Source: Cardinium endosymbiont cBtQ1 of Bemisia tabaci (GTDB lineage: Bacteria > Bacteroidota > Bacteroidia > Cytophagales > Amoebophilaceae). From it: DNA of 64,000 nucleotides. Every line of letters starts with the position of its first letter. The first letter of the stretch is position 1. The stretch covers positions 16,397-80,396 of the forward strand of contig NZ_CBQZ010000002.1 in NCBI RefSeq assembly GCF_000689375.1. Reading direction: 5' to 3'. The notes below the pieces were generated by a model that worked only from the letters and a program-made list of their open reading frames with translations, made no database searches and was not told the origin of the DNA. The position numbers and the translations under genes are program-made. Below, in pieces: positions 18,371 to 27,914 of this stretch.

Positions 18371-19930
18371 AGTCGGCCCTGAAATACCATATAATTATTT
18401 GTTAATCAGCAAATAAATGGTTTAATTTATATATGGTTAATAACCAGTTTTTAGGTTGTTTTGTATAAAAAGCTTGCAAAATAAGGATGAAATCTAAGAA
18501 AATAAATAATAGCCTTGAGCGTTTGTTTGAGCAACGCTTATCTAGTTTTCTCAACCCGAAACATCCATTATTCCAGTTATCTGATTCGATTCCTTTTCAC
18601 TCCTTATCATCAGATTTAGACCGCGGTTTTAGCTATGGACCTGGTCAACCTCCTTTGCCTATTCGTTTAATTATAGGTCTTCTCATTATCAGTCATATGT
18701 ATAATATTTCTGATGAACAAGTAGTGGTTAGATGGGTAGAAAACCCTTATTGGCAATACTTTTGTGGATATGATTATTTTCAGTTTAAGATGCCTTGTAA
18801 CCCCAGTTCATTGACCCGTTGGCGCCATAGATTAGGTCAAGAAGGTCTCAATAAGATTTTATCTATGACTATAGACTTAGCGCTAAAAAAAAAGTAAGTG
18901 ACCCGAAAACGAAACTTGAAAAAGTTAATAGCTGATACTACTGTAATGGAGAAAAATAATCCGTTACCCAACTGACTCTTCTTTGCTTAATAAATCCAGA
19001 GAAAAATTAGGTCAGTATAGCCAAGAAAACAGGTATTAAACTGCGTCAAACTTATCAGCGTTTAGGTCTATCTATCAAACGTAAAGTTGATTGCTATGCT
19101 CATGCTAAACAGTATAAACGTTTATCTAAAGGCATTAAAACATTAAAAACCTATCTTGGTAGAGTAGTCAGAGATGTAGAACGTTCTATACAATCCTCTG
19201 ATGATCTAATACGGAATCAATTTACCAATCTACTATCTATAAGTAAAAAACTTATAAACCAATCAAAAAAAGTAAAGATAAAATTTATAGCATCCATGAA
19301 CCATCCGTCTACTGTGTTAAGTAAAGGTAAGTCTAAACATCCTTATGAGTTTGGTTGCAAGGTACAATTTACAGTAACGCATAAAAAAGGTTTAATTGTT
19401 TCAACAGAAGCAATACATCCTAATGCTTACGATGGCCATACTTTGCAGAAGAGTTTATTACAAGCCGAGCAATTATCTGGTACCAAAGTAAAGTATGCTT
19501 TTGTAGATAAAGCCTACCGGGGTAATAATATACCTGTTAGTGAATGTAATATATTTATAAGTGGTTAGTAAAAGGGGAATAACGCCTGCTACTAAAAAAG
19601 CTATAAAAAGAAGATCTTCTATTGAACCGCATATTGGTCATATGAAATCCGATGGTAAATTATCTGTTAACTATTTGAAAGGTATTCTAGGAGATAAACT
19701 TAACGTTATTTTATGTGCTATTGCTCATAACCTACGACTGATTACAAGAAAGTTATTCTTAACACACTCACAATCACATAAATTAAAACCTATATAATTA
19801 AAATTCTTAATCCAAAACCAGTTATACCTATATCTTGGGTAGGAAAAATAGAGCGCCTGCTAAACCATAAATATTGTAAAAAAAGATCCATTCAATAAAT
19901 TTATTCAAAAATAATATTTCAGGGCCGACT
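18371..19930 (+). mobile_element. Two-ORF IS (IS5-superfamily type), copy 1
   Basis: 1560 bases bounded by AGTCGGCCCTGAAATA and its complement TATTTCAGGGCCGACT. It is nearly identical to copy 2 at 53868-55421, but the flanks differ in type: an IS3 fragment on the left, an IS6 fragment on the right. There is no clean target duplication (aatt versus attt), so the locus was probably rearranged after insertion. Confidence 0.88.
18487..19797 (+). pseudogene. Two-ORF IS transposase, broken by several small indels (copy 1)
   Basis: ORF1 (18487-18897, 136 residues) holds the N-terminal region GQPPLPIRLIIGLLIISHMY and PSSLTRWRHRLG and ends in an A9 run. The catalytic part should follow in the -1 frame. 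Here it is disrupted by about six one-base insertions between 18893 and 19013 relative to copy 2, and by a stop in ISG-stop near 19566. Catalytic residues (FVDKAYRG, SSIEPHIGHMKSDG) are readable in pieces (19296-19568 and 19561-19797). Confidence 0.85.
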
Positions 19931-20231
19931 ATTTAAAGCATCAAGAGCAGCTTTATTACTACCACTTTTGTCAACTACTACTTTGTATGGAGTATTATTC
20001 TCTCTGATAGCCTTACTAAAAAAAGAAAGAGCTGAAGACTTGTCTCTATGTTCACTTAGAAAAAAGTCAACTGTATCTCCATAACGATCCACTGCTCTAT
20101 ATAAATAGATCCATTTCCCGTTTAGTTTAACTAAAGTTTTATCCATTCTCCAACTACTACCAACTGTTCGTTTCCTTTTTCTTACTTCTTGATCTATTTT
20201 AATGCTTTTTTCAGACAGACGCAACAGAACC
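19931..20231 (-). pseudogene. IS6-family transposase fragment
   Basis: On the minus strand the outer end GGTTCTGTTGCGTCTGTC (from 20231) runs into about 20 leader bases. It then jumps directly to the internal transposase segment IDQEVRKRKR...WRMDKTLVKLNGKWIYLY, so about 250 bases of the 5' half are deleted. The first catalytic Asp remains (RMDKT) and the second too (VVDKSGSNKAALDALN). The 3' part is cut by the IS ending at 19930. It lies 11 bases after the stop of the ppx-like gene. Confidence 0.8.
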
Positions 20232-20242
20232 CCCTGTTGAAC

Positions 20243-21202
20243 CTAAATAAGCTTTTTTTGTTTTAAACGATTCCATTCTTGCATAAATAAACCCGTTCTT
20301 AGCGCATTATCTGAAATAATAATTTCTTTTAGATTACATGCTTTAATAATCACTTTAATAAGGACAGAAGATAATGGAATTAGCTTTAAAAAAACAGGTT
20401 CAACAGCAAGCTGTTTTTGCCAAATATCTACAGGCGTGGTTCGTATAATTTCATAAATTTTAAAAAACTGCTCTGCAGAGACTCTTTTTATATTACTATT
20501 TGTTTCAATAGCTGAAGCACCATAGTAAGATGTATATAACATTAGTAATGTACGAAAAGCACCAGAACTTCCAACAAGTTGACTGGGCCTATATAGCTTC
20601 GTTTCAACAAAAAGCTGTGCCAAAGCAGTGCGGTAATAGTCTTCTAAAAGCGCTACTTGAAGGGGCGTAATAGGCGCATTATAGGGAAATTGAGCAGCAA
20701 CACGACGTACACCTAATCTAAAACTTCCTGCCCACAACGATTCTAAATGGTTAAAAATAATACACTCTACACTCCCTCCGCCTATATCAACAATTAAGCT
20801 ATTCCTATCTGTTAATCCACAAGAAGAACCAACACCCTGGTAGATTAACATAGCTTCGTCTATACCAGAAATAATTTCTACTTGAATATCGGTTTCAGAA
20901 CAAATTGCTTTAATGACTTCAGCTGCATTAGGTGCATCACGTAAGAGACTTGTAGCCTTGGCAACCATAAAGCGGACTCCTTCTGCATCTAACTTTTTTC
21001 TAATGGCTACCATTGTATCTACAATATTTTTTTGTTCTTCTAATGAGATACGAATAGAATCTAGGGGTTCTTGAGCCGTAGCTCTTATAATTTTTTCTTC
21101 GTAAAGTACGGTATACTTTTCTCGATCAATTTCCCCTACTAAAACATTTATAACACTAGTACCCAAATCAATAACCGCTAATTTCGACATAATAATTACC
21201 AT
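20243..21202 (-). CDS. Exopolyphosphatase / guanosine pentaphosphatase-family protein (Ppx/GppA)
   Basis: 319 residues from ATG 21202. The more conserved start is the ATG at 21190 (MSKLAVIDLGTSVINVLVGEI). ASKHA-fold phosphatases of this family split polyphosphate or convert pppGpp to ppGpp in the cytosol. Visible blocks are the phosphate-1 loop AVIDLGTS and the phosphate-2 loop SLIVDIGGGSVECI near residues 135-148. The length fits the short two-domain form common in Bacteroidota, which lacks the C-terminal HD-type extension of E. coli Ppx. Polyphosphatase versus pppGpp hydrolase cannot be told apart by eye. It lies about 4 kb from a protein with a degenerate RelA/SpoT-like domain (24583-26625). 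Confidence 0.85.
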   Translation of the reverse strand: MVIIMSKLAVIDLGTSVINVLVGEIDREKYTVLYEEKIIRATAQEPLDSIRISLEEQKNIVDTMVAIRKKLDAEGVRFMVAKATSLLRDAPNAAEVIKAICSETDIQVEIISGIDEAMLIYQGVGSSCGLTDRNSLIVDIGGGSVECIIFNHLESLWAGSFRLGVRRVAAQFPYNAPITPLQVALLEDYYRTALAQLFVETKLYRPSQLVGSSGAFRTLLMLYTSYYGASAIETNSNIKRVSAEQFFKIYEIIRTTPVDIWQKQLAVEPVFLKLIPLSSVLIKVIIKACNLKEIIISDNALRTGLFMQEWNRLKQKKLI

Positions 21203-21244
21203 TAAAAAGCTGTTTTACTGATTATTTTATTAAATACCATAAAA

Positions 21245-22090
21245 CTAAAAAACTACTTTCTTTTCGAGGAATGAGATACTCCATTTTAGATACAATGTTA
21301 GATCGGGCATTAGTTTGTTTACTTTTCTACCGTAACCTGGAATATAGTTGAATCCCTGAGTATTTTTGGACGAATGAAAAAGATAGGCCATTCCAAGCCG
21401 CATCCCTCCATAAAGTTGAGATACCAATCTACACTCAGAGCCTCCAACCAACTGAATCCAACTTGCTGTAAGGGGCTTGGACCAAGAAGTTCGAGGGTTA
21501 TTAGAAGAGGTAGGGTCATACCGGCTATGCCCATAAGCGATACCATAATAAGCATTGGTAAGCGGATTAGGGTGGATTACATATAGTAGCGCTACTAAAC
21601 CATAGTATCCAGTTGATTTATCATTACAATCTTTTTCTTGCAGCTGACAAGATTCATAGGCTGCATCAATGGAGAACTGTATTGGACCAATCGAATGGCA
21701 GTCAATACCTACTCCATAGTTTTTTTTTCTACTTTTCCACACATTTTTCAACCATTCAAACCAATTTAACCTTATCCCAACATCCTGTAAAATAGGTGTA
21801 TAATTGGCCACGTGCACAGTTTTAGCGACCAAAGAAAGCTGTAAAAGATCCATAACATTTCTATGTGCTACCCTTACCAAAGGATATCCCCCTTTTTCTA
21901 TCTGGGTACCCTCTTTTTTTGAAAACCTATTGGCTATTTCTAGATCAGCATCTGCTTGCGCTTGCTGAAAGCGCAAGCTATGGGTATCAACCATAGAGCT
22001 ATTTTTTGGATTAGCTCCAAAGACTGTAATACTAAAAAATATATAGACAATAGCAATACGTAAGATCTTTATGGCTAATGCACACTCCAT
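21245..22090 (-). CDS. Putative outer-membrane beta-barrel protein (DUF6048-like)
   Basis: 281 residues. A signal peptide (KILRIAIVYIFFSITVFGA) leads the protein. The middle and C-terminus show alternating amphipathic strands with aromatic girdles (YGVGIDCHSIGPIQFSIDAAYE, YYGLVALLYVIHP, YYGIAYGHSRYD, LYGGMRLGMAYLFH). The chain ends KWSISFLEKKVVF, with the C-terminal Phe favoured by BAM substrates. The gene sits between ppx and prmC in the same direction with short gaps. Gene order and length recall the DUF6048 barrels of Bacteroidota, but the family assignment is tentative. Confidence 0.55.
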   Translation of the reverse strand: MECALAIKILRIAIVYIFFSITVFGANPKNSSMVDTHSLRFQQAQADADLEIANRFSKKEGTQIEKGGYPLVRVAHRNVMDLLQLSLVAKTVHVANYTPILQDVGIRLNWFEWLKNVWKSRKKNYGVGIDCHSIGPIQFSIDAAYESCQLQEKDCNDKSTGYYGLVALLYVIHPNPLTNAYYGIAYGHSRYDPTSSNNPRTSWSKPLTASWIQLVGGSECRLVSQLYGGMRLGMAYLFHSSKNTQGFNYIPGYGRKVNKLMPDLTLYLKWSISFLEKKVVF

Positions 22091-22124
22091 AGTTAAAATA
22101 CCAATATTTACATTAAATCTACAC

Positions 22125-23024
22125 TCAGATATTAGGCTTATGCTTTAGTACAGCCATAATCCATCTGTCTTTTTGACGTATATCCTTATATAAAGCTATT
22201 TGCTTAAAATTCGCACAGTGCAATAAATCTACAATCTTTTTACCTAATGTTTCATTAATCTCTAAACAAAGTATACCGTTGTGGCACAAATGACGAACTG
22301 CGCATTGAATAATTTGTCTATAGAATAGAAGTGGATCATCATCATGGACAAATAAAGCCAAGTGAGGTTCATAGTCTAGCACGTTTGGATGCATAAGAGA
22401 CTTTTCCTGCATGGACACATAGGGGGGATTACTAACGATTAAGGACCAATTACATGAAGGAAGTGGATCTGTTAAAATATCTGCTTCTATAAAATGCACA
22501 GCTACACCTAACTGCGCTGCATTATAAGCAGCAACTCCTAAGGCTTCTTTACTTATATCAAGCGCATCTACTAAAGCCTCTGGGAATTCCTTCTTAAGCG
22601 TAATAGCAATACAACCACTACCTGTTCCTATGTCTAGGATAGAGGTGGGAGGTGAAAGATGACGCATTAAAAATGTTACCCATTCTTCTGTTTCTGGTCG
22701 TGGAATCAGTACAGCAGGTGTTACCTTAAAGAGATTATCTAAAAAATAGGTGGCGCCAATAACGTATTGAATTGGCTCATACTTTTTTAATCTATCTAAT
22801 CCATCCAAAATATTTTTTTGAACAGCAGGTGAAATGGTACACAGTGGATTGAGTATATAATCTGCCAAGTCAACTTGTAAATAATAGTTCAATAATTTTT
22901 GTACTATAGAACGACATTCTAGTTGGTTGGGTATAGCCAAGGCTAATGACTGGTACAATAGATCTGATAGCGTACGAAGAGGCATCTCAACTACAGAAGA
23001 TGAAGTGTTAGAAAATCGATTCAT
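22125..23024 (-). CDS. prmC: Peptide chain release factor N5-glutamine methyltransferase
   Basis: 299 residues, full length. PrmC uses SAM to methylate the Gln of the GGQ motif in RF1/RF2, raising termination efficiency in the cytosol. The N-terminal helical substrate-docking domain is followed by a Rossmann methyltransferase with ILDIGTGSGCIAITL (SAM loop) and the catalytic SNPPYV motif near residue 197, preceded by IPRPETEEWV, the family-specific block. No damage is seen. IS debris begins about 60 bases upstream of the start, which may affect its promoter. Confidence 0.95.
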   Translation of the reverse strand: MNRFSNTSSSVVEMPLRTLSDLLYQSLALAIPNQLECRSIVQKLLNYYLQVDLADYILNPLCTISPAVQKNILDGLDRLKKYEPIQYVIGATYFLDNLFKVTPAVLIPRPETEEWVTFLMRHLSPPTSILDIGTGSGCIAITLKKEFPEALVDALDISKEALGVAAYNAAQLGVAVHFIEADILTDPLPSCNWSLIVSNPPYVSMQEKSLMHPNVLDYEPHLALFVHDDDPLLFYRQIIQCAVRHLCHNGILCLEINETLGKKIVDLLHCANFKQIALYKDIRQKDRWIMAVLKHKPNI

Positions 23025-23084
23025 TGGATTTATATAAAATACAATTTGATGGATTCATATAGTTGCTGACTTTTTGCTTCTACT

Positions 23085-23225
23085 GCGTCTATGGTTGATT
23101 TTTTACAGGTATCTACTTTGTCTTAAAATTTGGATGGTATGAGGCCATAAGCTTAGCGAAATTCTCAAAAGTAGATGCTTGTTTTTTAGTTCCGGTTATT
23201 TGTCTTTTTTGAATGATTTTAATAT
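23085..23225 (-). repeat. IS6-family 3' terminal fragment
   Basis: The stretch aligns with the terminal region of the IS6 copies at 24509 and 57703 (shared blocks ggttgatttt, ctttgtctta, ctcaaaagtagat, aatattttctat). Its outer terminal repeat is degenerate (tctactgcgtctatgg). It ends where the IS3 fragment begins. Confidence 0.65.
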
Positions 23226-23675
23226 TTTCTATTCCTCGTAGCCTTACTGTTCCAGTCTATAATAGCTGCAAAATACATAAATCTTCCTTTAGTTCTAATA
23301 TAAGTAATATCATCATTCCAAACTTGATTCGATTTGGGTACATGAACCCGCTTTGTTTGACCAGGTGAAAACCAATACTTTTCCAACAAATAACCGTATA
23401 TTTTATTTTGACAATCTTTAAAAGAAGTAAATACTTTTTTACGGGAATGGGCAACAGATGGGGCCAGTTTATCCATGCTCTTTAGCTTTCCCATTGCCCA
23501 ATCTCGCTCAATTGTAGCGTTACCTAACGCTTTAGCAAGTGCATCATTTTGATCCTTAAGTGTCTCTATTTCATCTCTATAATAGGCCCACAACTTTAGA
23601 TGGATCAAAAACCAGATACATATTCTCTAAAAAATTATGATGCCAATTTTGAATCGTTTTACCACTTGCACCATA
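23226..23675 (-). pseudogene. IS3-family transposase fragment (OrfA remnant fused to OrfB piece)
   Basis: Minus-strand reading gives an OrfA-like segment (GKTIQNWHHNFLENMYLVFDPSK, near 23609-23665), then a frame break. The frame 23608-23219 follows with a leucine-zipper-like stretch (LKDQNDALAKALGNATIERDWAMGKL) and, after an internal deletion, the OrfB core start (VWNDDITYIRTKGRFMYFAAI). The remaining catalytic part is missing. It is sandwiched between IS6 sequences. Confidence 0.75.
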
Positions 23676-23676
23676 C

Positions 23677-24509
23677 GGTTCTGTCGCATGTGTGTAAAGA
23701 AAGCCTTAAATTTAGATTTTTAGTTTAAAACTTTAGTTTAGATGTTTAGTATTACGCCTCGATTATTGCCATATTTTAAAGGATTTTGTTCATCCCCGGA
23801 GTTAATTCTTTTATTTGTGTACATGAAATGTCGTTTTTCGTTAAGCTATAGAGATCTGGAAGAGATGATGCATATCAGAGGCGCAAAGATTGATCATTCC
23901 ACTTTACAAAGATGGGTTATTAAGTTTGTTCCCCTCATAGATCAAGAAGTAAGAAGACGAAAACGCCCAGTTAGTAGTAGTTGGAGAATGGATGAAACTT
24001 ACGTAAAGATGAATGGTAAGTGGATCTATTTATATAGAGCAGTAGATCGTTATGGAGATACAGTTGACTTTTTTCTAAGTGAAAGTAGAGACAAGTCTGC
24101 AGCTCTTATTTTTTTCGTAAGGCTATCAGCTGTAATAATATTCCTTCTAAAGTGGTAGTTGATAAAAGCGGTAGTAATAAGGCTGCGCTTGATGCTTTAA
24201 ATACAGAACTAGATCAAGATCATAAAATTCCAATATTTCAAAACAAATACCTGAATAATAGAGTCGAGCAAGACCACAGGTTTATCAAAAAACGGATAAA
24301 GACTATGCTAGGGTTTAAGAATTTCCATGCTGCTGCCATTACTATAAAAGGGATAGAAAATATTAGAATCATTCAAAAAGGACAATTAATCGGAACTAAA
24401 AAACAGAATTCTACTTTTGAAAACTTTGCCAAGATTATGGCCGCATAATATCCAATTTTTAAGACAAACCGGAGAACTAGGAAAAATTCAATGTAGATGC
24501 GACAGATCC
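23677..24509 (+). mobile_element. IS6-family element, nearly complete
   Basis: 833 bases bounded by GGTTCTGTCGCATG (23677) and, on the other strand, GGATCTGTCGCATC (24509), the typical size and terminal style of IS6 elements. There is no 8-base target duplication (caccatac versus gtaaaaac), consistent with recombination between copies. Confidence 0.85.
23742..24448 (+). pseudogene. IS6-family transposase with one-base frameshift
   Basis: The reading frame is intact up to SAALIFF (24115) and resumes one frame away at RKAISCNNIPSKVVVDKSG, ending FAKIMAA at 24448. Adding one T to the T7 run at 24109-24115 would join them into a 236-residue transposase. The catalytic residues are present: Asp in WRMDETYVKMNGKWIYLYRA, Asp in VVDKSGSNKAALDALN, Glu in NNRVEQDHRFIKKRIK. 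The N-terminal zinc-finger-like region of the family is short. Confidence 0.87.
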
Positions 24510-24582
24510 GTAAAAACAAGCTCCTTTTGTGCTTTAAATTTGGGCATATAGTTGGATTGAAAAATTATAATTTTTACAAAAC

Positions 24583-26625
24583 TTAAATTCTTAATGCCTC
24601 TTGCGCTGCTTTTTCCAATGCTTCTACTACGTCGTTATCTAAATATTTTTTCGCTAAACAAATATCTACTGTAAGGGTCTCTTTCGCCATATTGGATACC
24701 TGAATTTTATGGGCATAACCATAAGCTTGTTGTAAGTCATAAAGTCGCTCAGCTAATTTAATACAAAGTATAAAGAGCTGATCTTGGTTAACTACTTTTT
24801 TACATTGATTATCTATACATAGTACAGATGGCTCTAGATCTTTTCGGCTCTCTATGGAAATAATAGATTGGACAAAAGAAAAAATAGATAGGCTATAATT
24901 AGCCTTAATATAAGAAATAGGCAAATCGGCATAAACAACTAAATCATATAACAAAGCAGCATAGATTGGCTCAGTCCTATAATTTACCCAATCTGTTACC
25001 AAACGTGCAATGGCTACTGCACGGACATAGAACAATTTTCCTGATGCATGTCTTCTAAAAGCATAACAACGCCTTAGCAGTAGAAATATTTCATCCATTA
25101 TACCTATACGGATATTACACATCTTGCAAGCATAGTCATTGAATTTCATTAATACTTCCATAGAAGTATCTATTTCACTTTTATTTACATAACTATTGCA
25201 AGGAGCCAAATTGGTAAACATTGCATTCTGAACAACCCTTACATTACAAGGCAATACCAGTAGAATAGTTTTTTCTTTAGAAGTAGAAAATTGTAGATAA
25301 CCATAATGGGCACGAATGTTCCGTTCTATTGGCTCTTTTTGTATATTTATTCGTTCTGAACTTGACTGGTTAAGGGCTCCTATTAGTTCTATCCCTTCAG
25401 TAATATCTTGATAATAGCTCTTAATAGAAGGAAATTTGGAGAGAGGCGTATCGCTGCTGCTCACTACTAAGGCTATGGCTGGGAAAGATATTTCTGCAGG
25501 TTTTTGTTTTTTAATGCGCCAATATTTATAGTATTTTAATCGAGTCGTATGTAGTTGAATACGTATAGATGTGCTTTGCTTTAGGTCCGTAATGTGTGAG
25601 ATAAGAGTTTCTAATAAATGGATTATCTGATTAACATCACATACAATTTTAGCAGTCATATCAACATCTCTTGTCGCTATAATCAACACGGGTGCAGATT
25701 CCACCGAACTATTTAACCTAATTTCTAATTCTTGAATCAATTCGTTTAGAGAAATTTCAGTAGGTAATAATGGTAGATGAACTTTAGATTTAGTATGCTC
25801 TTTTAAAAAGATAGACCAAGCGATAAATTTATTTACAATAATGTTCAAATCTTCCTTATACAGAGCGTCATCTTCTAAAAATAAAGGAGATTCCATCACT
25901 ATTTCTACTATTTTATCTAAAAAGTTGCTATCTCTTTTTGAATAAGGCTTCTTAGCACGTATGCGTAAATTATGGATCATGTGTTTTAGCTTTAATTTAT
26001 AATTTTGCTTTCCTTCTAGCTTTTTTTTGTCTTTTAAGCAGCGACTATGTGCGTTGTAATCAGTTATTTGGACTTTACAATAAATAATCATAGTAAAAAC
26101 CAGTATGCTAAACCCCAATAGAACCACTATATCATCCGTTAATTCGACCAAATTCTCTGCAAAACACGATATATAAACGATGACTGATAATGTAACCGCT
26201 AGAGTAATCATTCCTAAACACAAAGGAAATACAAATAAGGCTACAGACAAATGTGCTAAAGATAACTTTAATAGAAATAAATAATCAATGACACGCCACC
26301 AATGCCAAAGTACATTTATGGGAAGACAAAACATTGCACCAATCAGCCAAGATCGAGTAACTTCCCAAGTTGGGACTCGGCTACGGGAAACAACCGAATA
26401 ACCTATCAGCCAAATACCTGCTGCAATTTGCAGTATATACCAGTATACAAGACCTTGACCTACGTAACTTAATGCTGCAGTAGTAATTATAATATAACAG
26501 CCAGTATAGCCTATAACAGTATTATATAGTTCTAGTTTTATCAGCTTCTTTTTCACATAAGAAGTATCTAGTAAGCAAAAAAGGATGATTATCAATATGA
26601 GCAGTAAAAATTGAAATGGCAACAT
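24583..26625 (-). CDS. Membrane protein with histidine-kinase-like core and degenerate RelA/SpoT-type HD domain
   Basis: 680 residues, no gene name recognised. Residues 1-200 contain about six hydrophobic segments. Residues 215-480 resemble a histidine kinase: a helical pair with MIHNLR, an N-box-like block CDVNQIIHLLETLISHIT near 330, ALVVSSSDTPLS where a G1 box would be, and HYGYLQFSTSKEKTILLVLP at the usual C-terminal kinase strand. The invariant phospho-acceptor and DxG signatures are weak. Residues about 520-680 follow the RelA/SpoT HD hydrolase fold in order: RRHASGKLFYVRAVAIA, AALLYDLVVYADLPISYI, FILCIKLAERLYDLQ, then MAKETLTVDICLAKKYL. The canonical metal ligands are replaced (YIIHP His by R535, HD by Y560-D561, KLADRLHN Asp by E626), so ppGpp hydrolysis is unlikely. 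A sensory or scaffolding role is inferred. Confidence 0.6.
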   Translation of the reverse strand: MLPFQFLLLILIIILFCLLDTSYVKKKLIKLELYNTVIGYTGCYIIITTAALSYVGQGLVYWYILQIAAGIWLIGYSVVSRSRVPTWEVTRSWLIGAMFCLPINVLWHWWRVIDYLFLLKLSLAHLSVALFVFPLCLGMITLAVTLSVIVYISCFAENLVELTDDIVVLLGFSILVFTMIIYCKVQITDYNAHSRCLKDKKKLEGKQNYKLKLKHMIHNLRIRAKKPYSKRDSNFLDKIVEIVMESPLFLEDDALYKEDLNIIVNKFIAWSIFLKEHTKSKVHLPLLPTEISLNELIQELEIRLNSSVESAPVLIIATRDVDMTAKIVCDVNQIIHLLETLISHITDLKQSTSIRIQLHTTRLKYYKYWRIKKQKPAEISFPAIALVVSSSDTPLSKFPSIKSYYQDITEGIELIGALNQSSSERINIQKEPIERNIRAHYGYLQFSTSKEKTILLVLPCNVRVVQNAMFTNLAPCNSYVNKSEIDTSMEVLMKFNDYACKMCNIRIGIMDEIFLLLRRCYAFRRHASGKLFYVRAVAIARLVTDWVNYRTEPIYAALLYDLVVYADLPISYIKANYSLSIFSFVQSIISIESRKDLEPSVLCIDNQCKKVVNQDQLFILCIKLAERLYDLQQAYGYAHKIQVSNMAKETLTVDICLAKKYLDNDVVEALEKAAQEALRI

Positions 26626-27063
26626 TAAAAAAATAACAAAAATTAGATGATATGTCTGTAAAAACCGCTAGTGTAAATATATTTATATATGCAATCAAAG
26701 CGAATAATGGATTTATATCTATTCCTCTGGTAAATATGCAGAAAAATAATAATTATTTGATTGTCGATAAAAATTTATTACACTTTCCATGCAATAAACC
26801 TTTATGGGGCCAACAAACATGGTCGTGACTTCCTAATCTTTTATTTGACTTAAAAAGTGAAAGGTTATACATTTATTTTATTATATTTTCAAATATTTTT
26901 CCCTAAAACTTCTAAAGAATTATTTGTAAATTGCAATGTTTTTACTTCGTAAGTTCTATATCCAAGCTATTCGGCTCAGAACAATAGGCCCAATAGTATA
27001 AAGCTATTTTTATACATTGGGAGAAGTTTTATATGCTAAGTTTTAATTTATTTTAATGGTTTC
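26626..27063. other. Divergent intergenic region
   Basis: About 440 very AT-rich bases between the membrane protein and dapF. It should hold both promoters. No gene, RNA fold or IS end was recognised. Confidence 0.5.
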
Positions 27064-27882
27064 ATGCAACTTAACTTTGCTAAGTACCAAGCTGCCGGAA
27101 ATGATTTTATCATCATTGATAATTTTCAAGATCAGTATTATACATATAGTTCTGTTGTGACCAAGCAACTTTGTCATCGGCAATTTGGTATTGGTGCAGA
27201 TGGTATTATTTCCATTGAAAAAAAAGCAGGTTATGATTTTGCGTTACTACACTACAATGCAGATGGCAGTCAAGGTGATGGGCTGTGTGGCAATGGCAGT
27301 CGGTCAGCTCTTCACTACGCACAAGTGCTAGGTATCATAGATCAAAAAGCCCATTTTACTGCTATAGATGGTGCACACATGGGTTATATACGTAATGAGC
27401 TGGTTGACTTAACTTTACAAGATGTAACCTCCATTCAACCACTAGCTAGCGGTTATTTCTTAAACAATGGAACCCGCCATTATGTAGAAATGGTCGATGT
27501 GATTGAGCGAATTGATATGGAAGCAGTTGGGTTTCCAAAACGCAATATGTACCCATTTGAAAAAAAAGGAGTTAATATCAATTTTGCGCAATTGGTTGAA
27601 CCAGATGGGATACAAATTCGAACATGTGAATGTGGATTAGACTCAGAACCATTATCCTGTGGTACAGGGGCTGTTGCTAGTGCATTGGTTTCCAGTGCCT
27701 ATTATGGTTTAAATAGTCCTGTAAAAGTAAGCACTAAAGGTGGTGAACTGCAAGTAACCTTTACACGCCTACCAGATGGTCGTTTTATCGATGTTCATTT
27801 AGTTGGACCTGTTTATCAAACTTTTTGTGGAACGGTTAATCCAACTAGCCTACCACCTATTATGGCATATAATCCACTATAG
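27064..27882 (+). CDS. dapF: Diaminopimelate epimerase
   Basis: 272 residues, full length. DapF is a cofactor-independent epimerase converting LL- to meso-diaminopimelate for peptidoglycan and lysine synthesis. The two catalytic cysteines are in place: C75 in GDGLCGNGSR and C199 in LSCGTGAVAS. The start MQLNFAKYQAAGNDFIIID is the family signature. A working dapF suggests meso-DAP is still needed, so some peptidoglycan synthesis is likely. It is followed after 32 bases by the M16 peptidase gene, which is itself 6 bases from ffh; the three probably form one transcript. Confidence 0.95.
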   Translation: MQLNFAKYQAAGNDFIIIDNFQDQYYTYSSVVTKQLCHRQFGIGADGIISIEKKAGYDFALLHYNADGSQGDGLCGNGSRSALHYAQVLGIIDQKAHFTAIDGAHMGYIRNELVDLTLQDVTSIQPLASGYFLNNGTRHYVEMVDVIERIDMEAVGFPKRNMYPFEKKGVNINFAQLVEPDGIQIRTCECGLDSEPLSCGTGAVASALVSSAYYGLNSPVKVSTKGGELQVTFTRLPDGRFIDVHLVGPVYQTFCGTVNPTSLPPIMAYNPL

Positions 27883-27914
27883 TTATCTTATCTTTATTTG
27901 ATCCCATAAATAGA

